64,000 nt of DNA, taken from NCBI GenBank assembly GCA_030695945.1, contig JAUYOG010000006.1, positions 118,655 to 182,654 on the forward strand. Reading direction: 5' to 3'. This DNA comes from Ramlibacter sp. Its GTDB lineage: Bacteria > Pseudomonadota > Gammaproteobacteria > Burkholderiales > Burkholderiaceae_C. Both the position numbers and the translations under genes were made by a program. This document shows positions 40,567 through 48,606 of the stretch, piece after piece (within the stretch, counting starts at the first letter, position 1; every line of letters begins with the position of its first letter). The notes under the pieces are model-generated. The model saw nothing but the letters and a program-made list of their open reading frames with translations. It was not told where the DNA came from and searched no databases.

Positions 40567-42798
40567 ATGGATGGAGCAGCCGGCACCCCACCGTCCCACG
40601 GCCGACCGCTGTGGGCGAAGTTTCTTGCGGGCCTGGCGGTGCTGGCCGTCCTGCTCGCGCTTCTGGTCGCATTCTTCCCGTGGGACGTGCTGCGGGGGCC
40701 GTTGAACCGGTACGTGAGCGAGAAGACCGGGCGCCATTTCGAGATCACGCGCCACCTCGATGTCAAGCTGGGGAGGACCACGCGCATCCTGGCGGACGGC
40801 ATCGAATTCGCCAACCCGGAATGGGCCGCCGACCCGCACCTGGTCAAGGCCGAAGGCGCGCAGATCGACATCGAACTGCTGCCGCTGCTCAGACGCCACA
40901 TCGTCCTGCCGCGCGTCGAGTTGCGGCAACCCCAGCTCGGGCTGCAGATCGAACCCGACGGCCGGCGCAGCTGGGCCCTGGGCCGTGATTCCGGCGACCC
41001 GCGCAACATCCCCGACATCGGCGCGCTCGTCGTCGATCGCGGGAGCGTCCATTACGTCGCGACCGGGCACGGCGCCGACATCCGGACCGACTTCGTCATC
41101 GATGGCCCTTTGAGCCTGGCCAAGACAGGCACATCCACTGCCGTCGCGAGCGCCGAGATGCCGCTGCGTTTCGCCGCACGGGGGACGTGGCAGAAAGAGC
41201 CATTCACGGCCAAGGGGCGTACCGGCAATGTGATGTACCTGAGCGCGCCGCTGCAGAGTCCCTTCCCGTTGCAGGTGGACGCGACGGCGGGCGCGACGAC
41301 CCTGAGTGCCCGCGGCACCATTGCCAGCCTGGCCACGCTGGACGGCGCGGACGCCGTGTTCGACCTGAGAGGCAAGAACCTGGCGGACCTGTACGAGCTG
41401 GTCGGCGTCGTGCTGCCTTCGACGCCCCGCTATGCGATCAAGGGGCATGTCTCCAAGCAGGGCGAGACTTGGCGGGTGCGCGATATCGACGGCAAGCTGG
41501 GCAACACGGACATGAAGGGCGAGCTCGCGTACGACCGCGCGCAAAAGGTGCCGCACCTGGCGGGCAAGCTGCGGTCGAACTGGCTCGACTTCGACGACCT
41601 CGCGCCGATCATCGGGTTGCCGGAGCAGCCGCCCAAGGCGGCGCCGGCGCGCCGGGTGGCCGACGCGCAAACCAAAGACAGGCCGGGCGCGCGCAAGGCC
41701 AGGGCGCCGAAGGATCCGAACCGCAAGGTGCTGCCCCGGGCGCCGCTCGACTTCGCCCGGTTGAAGGCCATGAACTCCGAAGTCGCGTACAGCGCGGCCA
41801 AGGTGACGAACTCGCGCTGGTTCCCATTGGAGCGCGGCTCCGTCAACGTTCGGCTGAGGGAAGGCGTCCTCAACCTCGAGCCGATGAACCTGGGCATCGC
41901 CGGCGGCACGGTGGCGGGCAGCGTGCGGATCGACAGCCACGCCAACCCGGCCATCGCCAAGGTGGACCTCAAGGCGAGGTCGCTCGAGTTGAGCAAGTTG
42001 TTCCGCGACGTGAACCTGACCAGGACCAGCTTCGGCAAGATCCATGGAGACATCGAACTCGATGGGCGCGGCAACTCGGTGGCGCAGATGCTGGCCGGAT
42101 CTTCCGGCAATATCGCACTGCTGATGGGGCGCGGGCAGATCAGCAACCTGCTGCTGGAGGTGGCGGGCCTCGATGGCGCGGAGATCATCAAGTTCCTGCT
42201 GCGGGGCGACCTGAACGTGCCGGTCCGCTGCGCCGCGAGCGCGTTCGACGTGAAGAAGGGCCTCATGACCAGCCGCGCCCTTGTCCTCGATACGACGGAT
42301 ACGGTCGTCTATGGCGACGGCACCGTGGACTTCGCGACCGAAAAGCTGGATCTCTATTTCCGCCCCTATCCCAAGGACATGAGCATCCTCAGCCTGCGCT
42401 CCCCGCTCAAGTTGACGGGGAGCCTCGGCGCGCCGCAGGCGGGCTTCGAAAAGGGCGCGCTCGCGGCGCGCGCCGGGCTGGCGCTGGCGCTGGGCGCCGT
42501 CAACCCGCTGCTGGCCCTGGCCGCGACCGTGGAAACCGGGCCCGGCGAGGACGCCAACTGCGGCAGCATCCTGCGCGAAGCAGCGTCGCCCGATGCGGCC
42601 GCGCGGGTGGATGTGCTCTCGCGCGCACAGCAGAAGGCCGCCGCCGAACTGGGCGGGCCCCCGCGCAGGCCGTTGTTCGGCCTGGGCAGGAAGTCGCCGG
42701 ATGCCAAGCCCGCCGTGCCCGCTTCGCCTGCGGCGCCCACCTCCTCCACCGATGGCGCCCATGCGCCCGGCGCCCCCGACCGGCCCTACGGGCAGTGA
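40567..42798 (+). CDS. AsmA family protein
   Basis: N-terminal TM; RYVSEKTGRHFEITRHLDVKLGRTTRILADGIEFANPEWA; AsmA C-terminal region. Confidence 0.9.
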   Translation: MDGAAGTPPSHGRPLWAKFLAGLAVLAVLLALLVAFFPWDVLRGPLNRYVSEKTGRHFEITRHLDVKLGRTTRILADGIEFANPEWAADPHLVKAEGAQIDIELLPLLRRHIVLPRVELRQPQLGLQIEPDGRRSWALGRDSGDPRNIPDIGALVVDRGSVHYVATGHGADIRTDFVIDGPLSLAKTGTSTAVASAEMPLRFAARGTWQKEPFTAKGRTGNVMYLSAPLQSPFPLQVDATAGATTLSARGTIASLATLDGADAVFDLRGKNLADLYELVGVVLPSTPRYAIKGHVSKQGETWRVRDIDGKLGNTDMKGELAYDRAQKVPHLAGKLRSNWLDFDDLAPIIGLPEQPPKAAPARRVADAQTKDRPGARKARAPKDPNRKVLPRAPLDFARLKAMNSEVAYSAAKVTNSRWFPLERGSVNVRLREGVLNLEPMNLGIAGGTVAGSVRIDSHANPAIAKVDLKARSLELSKLFRDVNLTRTSFGKIHGDIELDGRGNSVAQMLAGSSGNIALLMGRGQISNLLLEVAGLDGAEIIKFLLRGDLNVPVRCAASAFDVKKGLMTSRALVLDTTDTVVYGDGTVDFATEKLDLYFRPYPKDMSILSLRSPLKLTGSLGAPQAGFEKGALAARAGLALALGAVNPLLALAATVETGPGEDANCGSILREAASPDAAARVDVLSRAQQKAAAELGGPPRRPLFGLGRKSPDAKPAVPASPAAPTSSTDGAHAPGAPDRPYGQ

Positions 42799-42817
42799 CC
42801 TTCGCGGCCGGTGCACG

Positions 42818-43612
42818 CTAGGCGCGCTTGGACAGCAGGCTCACGTAATCGTGGTTCGCGGTGTTGATGGTGGAGACCCGGTACTCCACTGGCTTGTCGC
42901 CGAACGTCAACGCCACGCGGTGCACCTCCAGCACCGGCCGCCCGATCGCCACGCCGAGGATGCGGGCCGTTTCCCTTCCGGCCGCGGTGGCGCGCGCCCG
43001 CTCGCGCGCGCGCAGCACCGTGATGCCGTGATCCGTCTGGTACAGGTTGTAGATGGTGCCGGGCCGCTCCGTGAAGCGCTTCTCGCTGAGGCCCTTGAAT
43101 GTCTGCGCGGCGACGACGATGCGGTCGTGCACGACCGGCCGGCCCGACAGGGAGAGGCGATTGTCCACGCGCACCACCCCATCGCCGGGCCGGATGCGCA
43201 GCGCCGCGGCCTCGGCTTCGTCGGCACGCCCCCGCACGAACGCGACGCACTCGACCTGGGGGTCTTCGCGTTCGCGCAGCCCGCCCTCGCCGAAGTCGTC
43301 GCGCGGCTCGACGTGGAAGAACTGGAAGAGGAATCGGTCGTCGTTGAGCAGGGCAACGAAGGTACCCTTGCCCTGCCGGCGCACTAGCACGTGTTCGTGC
43401 ACCAGCTCATCCACTGCCTTGCGCAACGTGCCGATGCTCACGCCGAGCGCGGCCGCGACCACGCTCTCGCTGGGGAGCGCGTCGCCGGGCGCGTATCGCC
43501 CGCTTTCCACCAGGCGCTGCAACTCGAGCCGGGCCTGGCGGTAGAGCGGCCCGGGTCCGCTGGTTGCGAGCTGTTTCAATCCATGCACGGGGTTGGTTGG
43601 GTTCACGCCCAC
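42818..43612 (-). CDS. GntR family regulator with UTRA domain
   Basis: wHTH YAPGDALPSESVVAAALGVSIGTLRKAVDELVHEHVLVRRQGKGTFV; UTRA C-terminus. Confidence 0.92.
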   Translation of the reverse strand: MGVNPTNPVHGLKQLATSGPGPLYRQARLELQRLVESGRYAPGDALPSESVVAAALGVSIGTLRKAVDELVHEHVLVRRQGKGTFVALLNDDRFLFQFFHVEPRDDFGEGGLREREDPQVECVAFVRGRADEAEAAALRIRPGDGVVRVDNRLSLSGRPVVHDRIVVAAQTFKGLSEKRFTERPGTIYNLYQTDHGITVLRARERARATAAGRETARILGVAIGRPVLEVHRVALTFGDKPVEYRVSTINTANHDYVSLLSKRA

Positions 43613-43633
43613 AGTGTAGTGCGGCGCGGGCAG

Positions 43634-43679
43634 TCATCTATATGAGTTGGTTGACAGCCTGGGCGCCAGCGTAAAAACT
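43634..43679 (+). promoter_or_regulatory. Putative operator/promoter of the UxaA/SuyAB operon
   Basis: TCAT-CTAT-ATGA dyad at 43634-43645, TTGACA at 43651-43656, AT-rich -10 region; intergenic to divergent GntR. Confidence 0.4.
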
Positions 43680-43707
43680 GCGCTCTGGTATCTGCTGGAG
43701 AAAGCAC

Positions 43708-43989
43708 GTGATTCATTTCGTATTGCATGACCCCCGCGACACGGTCGCCGTGGTGGTGGTCGAGGGCGTGAAGGCCGGAGCCGAACTCACCGGCTGGATC
43801 ATGGACGATGACCGCATGGTGAACCTCGTGGCGCGCCAGGACATCCCGATCGGCCACAAGATCGCGTTGAAGGACATGGCCGTGGGCGACACGGCCATGA
43901 AGTACGGCATCGACATGGGCAAGGTCATCGCGCCGATCCAGGCGGGCCAGCACGCCCATGTCCACAACATCAAGACCAAGCGCTGGTAA
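43708..43989 (+). CDS. UxaA/SuyA-type hydrolyase small subunit (SAF domain)
   Basis: [19 protein letters not shown]...[16 protein letters not shown]. Confidence 0.85.
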   Translation: MIHFVLHDPRDTVAVVVVEGVKAGAELTGWIMDDDRMVNLVARQDIPIGHKIALKDMAVGDTAMKYGIDMGKVIAPIQAGQHAHVHNIKTKRW

Positions 43990-43994
43990 CCATC

Positions 43995-45170
43995 ATGTCC
44001 ATCATCGACAAAGACACCACCTTCCTGGGTTTCCGGCGCGAGAACGGCCGCGTGGGCATCCGCAACCACGTCATCGTCCTGCCGCTGGACGACCTGTCCA
44101 ACGCCGCGGCCGAAGCCGTGGCGCACAACATCAAGGGAGCGATGGCGATCCCGCACCCGTACGGGCGCCTGCAGTTCGGCGCCGATCTCGACCTGCACTT
44201 CCGCACGTTGATCGGCACCGGCTGCAACCCGAACGTCGCGGCCGTGGTCGTCATCGGCATCGAGGACTCGTGGACGAAAAAGGTGGTCGACGGCATCGCC
44301 GCCACCGGCAAGCCCGTCACCGGCTTCGGCATCGAGGGCCACGGCGACCACGACACCATCATGCGGGCGAGCAAGGCGGCGCGCGAGTACGTGCAATGGG
44401 CGAGCGAGAAGCAGCGCGAGCGTTGCGCCATCCATGAGCTGTGGGTTTCCACCAAGTGCGGCGAGTCGGATACCACTTCGGGCTGCGGCGCCAACCCCAC
44501 GGTGGGCAATGCGTTCGACAAGCTCCACCCGCTGGGCAACTACCTGTGCTTCGGCGAGACGACCGAGCTGACCGGTGGCGAACACATCGTCGCGCAGCGC
44601 TGCGCCGATGATGCGGTGCGCGAGAAATTCATGTTCATGTTCAACCGCTACCAGGACGTGATCAACCGCCACAAGACGAGCGACCTGTCGGACTCGCAGC
44701 CGACCAAGGGAAACATCGCGGGCGGCCTGACCACGATCGAGGAAAAGGCGCTTGGCAACATCCAGAAGATCGGCCGCAAATGCACCGTGGACGGCGTGAT
44801 CGACAAGGCCGAAGCGCCCACGCACCCGGGCCTGTGGTTCATGGATTCTTCCAGCGCCGCCGCCGAGATGGTGACGCTGTGCGCGGCGTCGGGTTACGCG
44901 GTGCACTTCTTCCCGACAGGGCAGGGCAACGTGATCGGCAACCCGATCCTGCCGGTGATCAAGATCTGCGCGAACCCCCGCACGGTGCGGCTCATGAGTG
45001 AGCACGTCGACGTCGACACCTCCGGGTTGCTGCAGCGCGAGATCACGCTCGACCAGGCCGGCGACAAGCTGCTGGAGTCGATGCTGCGCACCGCCAATGG
45101 CCGGCTCACCGCGGCGGAGGCGCTGGGCCACCGCGAGTTCGTGCTGACGCGCCTGTACGAATCGGCCTGA
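43995..45170 (+). CDS. UxaA/SuyB-type hydrolyase large subunit
   Basis: [37 protein letters not shown]. Confidence 0.88.
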   Translation: MSIIDKDTTFLGFRRENGRVGIRNHVIVLPLDDLSNAAAEAVAHNIKGAMAIPHPYGRLQFGADLDLHFRTLIGTGCNPNVAAVVVIGIEDSWTKKVVDGIAATGKPVTGFGIEGHGDHDTIMRASKAAREYVQWASEKQRERCAIHELWVSTKCGESDTTSGCGANPTVGNAFDKLHPLGNYLCFGETTELTGGEHIVAQRCADDAVREKFMFMFNRYQDVINRHKTSDLSDSQPTKGNIAGGLTTIEEKALGNIQKIGRKCTVDGVIDKAEAPTHPGLWFMDSSSAAAEMVTLCAASGYAVHFFPTGQGNVIGNPILPVIKICANPRTVRLMSEHVDVDTSGLLQREITLDQAGDKLLESMLRTANGRLTAAEALGHREFVLTRLYESA

Positions 45171-46156
45171 TGGCGCGCTTGACGTTCGACGAAGCGGTCG
45201 AGCGCGCCCGCAGTCGGCTGCGCGAGGCGGGCGCGAACGATGCGATGGCGCTCAGCACGGCGCAGGCGCTCGTGCTCGCCGAAGCGCAGGGCATCTCTTC
45301 GCACGGACTGTCCCGGGTCGCCCAGTACGCATCCCATTTGCGCAACGGCCGCGCCGATGGCCAGGCCGTGCCCGTGGTGGCACACCGCAAGGGCGCCGCG
45401 CTGCTTGTCGATGCGTGCCGCGGGCTGGCTTTCCCCGCGTGCGAGCTGGCCATCCGCGAGGGCATCGCCGTCGCGCGTGAGCTCGGCGTGTGCTTCGCGG
45501 GGGTGGCCAACAGCCACCACGCCGGGGTCGTCGTCGATCATCTGCGGCCGGCCGCCGCGGCGCAGCTGGTGGGCCTGGGTTTCGCCAATTCGCCCGCGGC
45601 CATGCCGGCGGCGGGCGGGCGCCATCCGGTATTCGGCACCAACCCGGTTGCGGCTGTCTTTCCCAGGCGGGCCAACGATCCCCTCATGATCGACCTGTCG
45701 CTCTCCGAAGTGGCACGCGGCAAACTCATGGTGGCCGCCAAGGAAGGACGCGCCATTCCGTTGGGCTGGGCGCTCGACAAGGCAGGCCGGCCCACGACCG
45801 ATCCGCGGGCCGGGCTCGAAGGATCGATGCTGCCCGTGGGCGCCGCGACCAGCCCCAAAGGCACCATGCTCGCGCTGATCGTCGAGTTGCTGGTTGTGGC
45901 TTTGACCGGCGCGCGCTTCGGCTTCGAAGCGTCGTCCTTCTTCGTGGAGGAGGGCGATGTGCCGAGAATCGGCCAGGCGTTCATCCTCATCGATCCCGCC
46001 GCGTTGGCGGGCAGCGACGTCTATTTCGAGCGCATGGAAGCGATCGTCTCCGAAATGCTGTCCGACGACGGGGTGCGGCTGGCCGGCGAGCGGCGGCTGG
46101 CGCTGGAACGCAAGGCGCGCGCCGAAGGCATCGAAGTGCCCGACGGCTTCATCTAG
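45170..46156 (+). CDS. Ldh family oxidoreductase (malate/L-lactate/sulfolactate dehydrogenase type)
   Basis: EAQGISSHGLSRVAQYA; GVANSHHAGVVVDHL; GTNPVAAVFP. Confidence 0.92.
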   Translation: MARLTFDEAVERARSRLREAGANDAMALSTAQALVLAEAQGISSHGLSRVAQYASHLRNGRADGQAVPVVAHRKGAALLVDACRGLAFPACELAIREGIAVARELGVCFAGVANSHHAGVVVDHLRPAAAAQLVGLGFANSPAAMPAAGGRHPVFGTNPVAAVFPRRANDPLMIDLSLSEVARGKLMVAAKEGRAIPLGWALDKAGRPTTDPRAGLEGSMLPVGAATSPKGTMLALIVELLVVALTGARFGFEASSFFVEEGDVPRIGQAFILIDPAALAGSDVYFERMEAIVSEMLSDDGVRLAGERRLALERKARAEGIEVPDGFI

Positions 46157-46313
46157 TGTGCTGTCCCAGAATTTCATAGCGTTGGGGGCGGGAGCAGGGC
46201 GGCCCCTCCTTTATTCCGCTGCGCAGAGCGCCCCGCCGTCCACGGCCCGCCGCCCCGACACTGCGCTCGCTTTGCTTCGCGACCGCGCAGTTACTTACGG
46301 GACGGCACACTAG
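46153..46313. mobile_element. MITE-like element (153 bp, 46157-46309) with TIRs and CTAG target-site duplications
   Basis: CTAG|TGTGCTGTCCC ... GGGACGGCACA|CTAG; TIR 10/11 identical; no ORF inside. Confidence 0.7.
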
Positions 46314-47064
46314 CCGCGCGGTCCTTGCAGACGGGGCATGCCATGTTGCGCGGCACCCGCACCTCGTTCCACTCCATCGCGCGTCCGTCCAGCATCTGCA
46401 GCCGTCCCGCGAGGGATGTGCCCGCGCCGCTGAGGAGCTTGAGCGCTTCGGCGGCCTGCATGGTGCCGATGATGCCGACCAGCGGCGCGAAGACGCCCAT
46501 GGTCGCGCAGCGCGTTTCCTCGAAGTCGTCCGAAGGCGCGAACACGCACGCGTAGCACGGAGACTTCGCGTCGCGTGTGTCGAAGACGGAGACCTGCCCG
46601 TCGAAGCGGATCGCGGCGCCCGACACCAGCGGCTTGCCGTGCCGCACGCACGCCGCATTGATCGCCTGGCGCGTGGCGAAGTTGTCGCAGCAATCGATCA
46701 CGACGTCGGCTCCCGGCACCAGCTCGTCCAGCAGTTGCGCGTCGGCCCGCTGCACGACCGGGATCACCAGTACTTCGGGATTGATCTCGCCGACAGCTTG
46801 CTGCGCCGACACCGCCTTGGGCTGCCCGACTCGCGCGAGGTTGTGGGCGATCTGCCGCTGCAGGTTCGTGAGATCCACGGCGTCGTGGTCCACCAGCGTG
46901 ATGCGCCCGACGCCGGCCGTGCCGAGGTAAAGCGCCACCGGCGAGCCCAGCCCGCCCGCGCCGATCACGAGGGCATGCGAGGCCATCAACCGCTCCTGGC
47001 CTTCGATGCCGATTTCCTCCAGCAGGATGTGGCGCGAATAGCGCAGCAACTGGTCGTCCGTCAT
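46291..47064 (-). CDS. ThiF/MoeB/HesA family adenylyltransferase
   Basis: RYSRHILLEEIGIEGQERL; VIGAGGLGSPVALYLGTAGVG; CVFAP and CPVCKD cysteines. Confidence 0.92.
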   Translation of the reverse strand: MTDDQLLRYSRHILLEEIGIEGQERLMASHALVIGAGGLGSPVALYLGTAGVGRITLVDHDAVDLTNLQRQIAHNLARVGQPKAVSAQQAVGEINPEVLVIPVVQRADAQLLDELVPGADVVIDCCDNFATRQAINAACVRHGKPLVSGAAIRFDGQVSVFDTRDAKSPCYACVFAPSDDFEETRCATMGVFAPLVGIIGTMQAAEALKLLSGAGTSLAGRLQMLDGRAMEWNEVRVPRNMACPVCKDRAASVPSRK

Positions 47065-47133
47065 GCCGGGATTGTGGCGGAAACGCGGATGTCCCCGGAT
47101 GCATGAAAACTTGCGGCGCCTCGGCAGCAAGCC

Positions 47134-47281
47134 AAGTCGTTGATTTCATTTGGGATTCACGGTTGACCTGGCGGGGGGTGCATGAACCGGATGTACTTCA
47201 CCGCTCGCCCGGGCCTGTTTGAAGTCCGGGATTGGGGGCTGCGGAATGCGCTAACTCGTTGAATTCAAACGCGAATCACGA
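47134..47281 (+). repeat. 29-bp imperfect direct repeat upstream of a sigma-54 promoter (candidate activator sites)
   Basis: AAGTCGTTGATTTCATTTGGGATTCACGG (47134-47162) versus AACTCGTTGAATTCAAACGCGAATCACGA (47253-47281), 21/29 identical. Confidence 0.6.
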
Positions 47282-47294
47282 TAGTTGGGCGACG

Positions 47295-47309
47295 TGGCAC
47301 GGCTGATGC
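47295..47309 (+). promoter_or_regulatory. Sigma-54 (-24/-12) promoter
   Basis: TGGCACG-GCTG-ATGC; matches TGGCACG-N4-TTGC except one T to A; GG-GC spacing correct. Confidence 0.75.
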
Positions 47310-47344
47310 GTAAGGGACAGCGCAACAAACAAAGCGTGGCCCAA

Positions 47345-47815
47345 ATGAACACCACCACCAGGATCCTGATAGTCGATGACGAAGAAGTCGTTCGCCTGAG
47401 CTTCATGCGCATCCTGGCGAGCGCGCACTGCAAGGTGAAGGCCGTGTGGTCCTGGGCACAGGTTTCGGAAGCGATGCAGAACGAGAAGTTCGACATCGTC
47501 CTGCTGGACCTGCGGCTGCCCGGCGTGGATGGCATGAGCATCCTGCGGTCCCTGAAGGAGCGCTGGCCGGAGAGCGAAGTGATCATCATCACCGGCTACC
47601 CGACGCTGGAAACCGCGAAGGAAGCCGTGACGCTTGGCGCCTATGACTACCTGGCCAAGCCCGTGGGGCCCGAGCAGGTGATCGAGGCGGCCAACGCAGC
47701 CATGCTGCACAAACGGTGGGCATTGAGGAGCGATGCCGGCCGGTCGTGCCAAACGAGTCAGGAATCGAGTTCTCCTGAAGTACCGGCCGGGTTTCCGACA
47801 AACCCGAATTTGTGA
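47345..47815 (+). CDS. Receiver-only response regulator with unstructured C-terminal tail
   Basis: ILIVDDEEVVRLSF, LLDLRLPGVDG, ITGYPT, AKPVG; no output domain. Confidence 0.88.
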   Translation: MNTTTRILIVDDEEVVRLSFMRILASAHCKVKAVWSWAQVSEAMQNEKFDIVLLDLRLPGVDGMSILRSLKERWPESEVIIITGYPTLETAKEAVTLGAYDYLAKPVGPEQVIEAANAAMLHKRWALRSDAGRSCQTSQESSSPEVPAGFPTNPNL

Positions 47816-47825
47816 GGGAAATATC

Positions 47826-48563
47826 ATGACAGCACTCCGCAAAGTATTGGTCGTCGATGACGATCCGGTGGTGGGCGCAAGCTTCAACCGCGTTCTTTCC
47901 GGCAAGGGCTACATCGTGGTCGCCGCTGAAAACGGTGCCGACGCCTTGGCCAAGCTCAAGGACGAGAAGTTCGATGCCGTGTTCACCGACCTGCGCATGC
48001 CCGGCATGGACGGCCTGCAGGTCGCCGAAAGCATCAAGGCCACCCAGCCGTGGATCCCCGTCGTGCTCGTGACAGGCTACGGCTCGGCCGCCAACGAGGC
48101 GCGGGCCCGTGCCGCGGGAGTCGTCGACTTCCTGCGCAAGCCCCTGTCGCCCGACATGATCGAGGACAGCGCCGCCAACGCCGTGCGCACCGTCACCACG
48201 CCCATGGCGCCGGTGATCGCGCCCGCCGCGCCCGAAGTCCCGGCCCAGCCCGAGGCGCAACCCGCGGCGCGTGGCGGCCAGCTCAGGAACATCGCGCTGT
48301 TCCTTTCCGCGCCGTTCGTCGGCCTGGTGTACGCCGTCCTGCTGCCGTTCGTCGGCCTCGGGATGCTGCTCTGGTTCGCCGGGCAGGCGCTGTGGAAACA
48401 GCCGAAGGCCCGTGAAGCACTGGGCGCCGCCAAGGTCGCACTGCAACTCGCGGTCGCGCCCTTCGTCGGCCTGGCCTACCTGATCGTCCTTCCGTTCGCG
48501 GCGCTCGGGATGCTTGCCTGGATGGCGACGAAGGCCGCCTTCGGCCGCGCCCCGGCCGAGTGA
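47826..48563 (+). CDS. Receiver domain fused to a duplicated hydrophobic membrane region
   Basis: VLVVDDDPVVG, FTDLRMPGMDG, VTGYGS, RKPL, then two APFVGLxYxxxLPFxxLGMLxW units. Confidence 0.88.
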   Translation: MTALRKVLVVDDDPVVGASFNRVLSGKGYIVVAAENGADALAKLKDEKFDAVFTDLRMPGMDGLQVAESIKATQPWIPVVLVTGYGSAANEARARAAGVVDFLRKPLSPDMIEDSAANAVRTVTTPMAPVIAPAAPEVPAQPEAQPAARGGQLRNIALFLSAPFVGLVYAVLLPFVGLGMLLWFAGQALWKQPKAREALGAAKVALQLAVAPFVGLAYLIVLPFAALGMLAWMATKAAFGRAPAE

Positions 48564-48606
48564 CGTGAACGACGTGAAGTGATTGTTTAGAGCAAAGAGG
48601 TTTCCC

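Noticed and set aside
40234-42816. 860-aa minus-strand ORF opposite AsmA
   Set aside because: Antisense shadow ORF, no domain signature.
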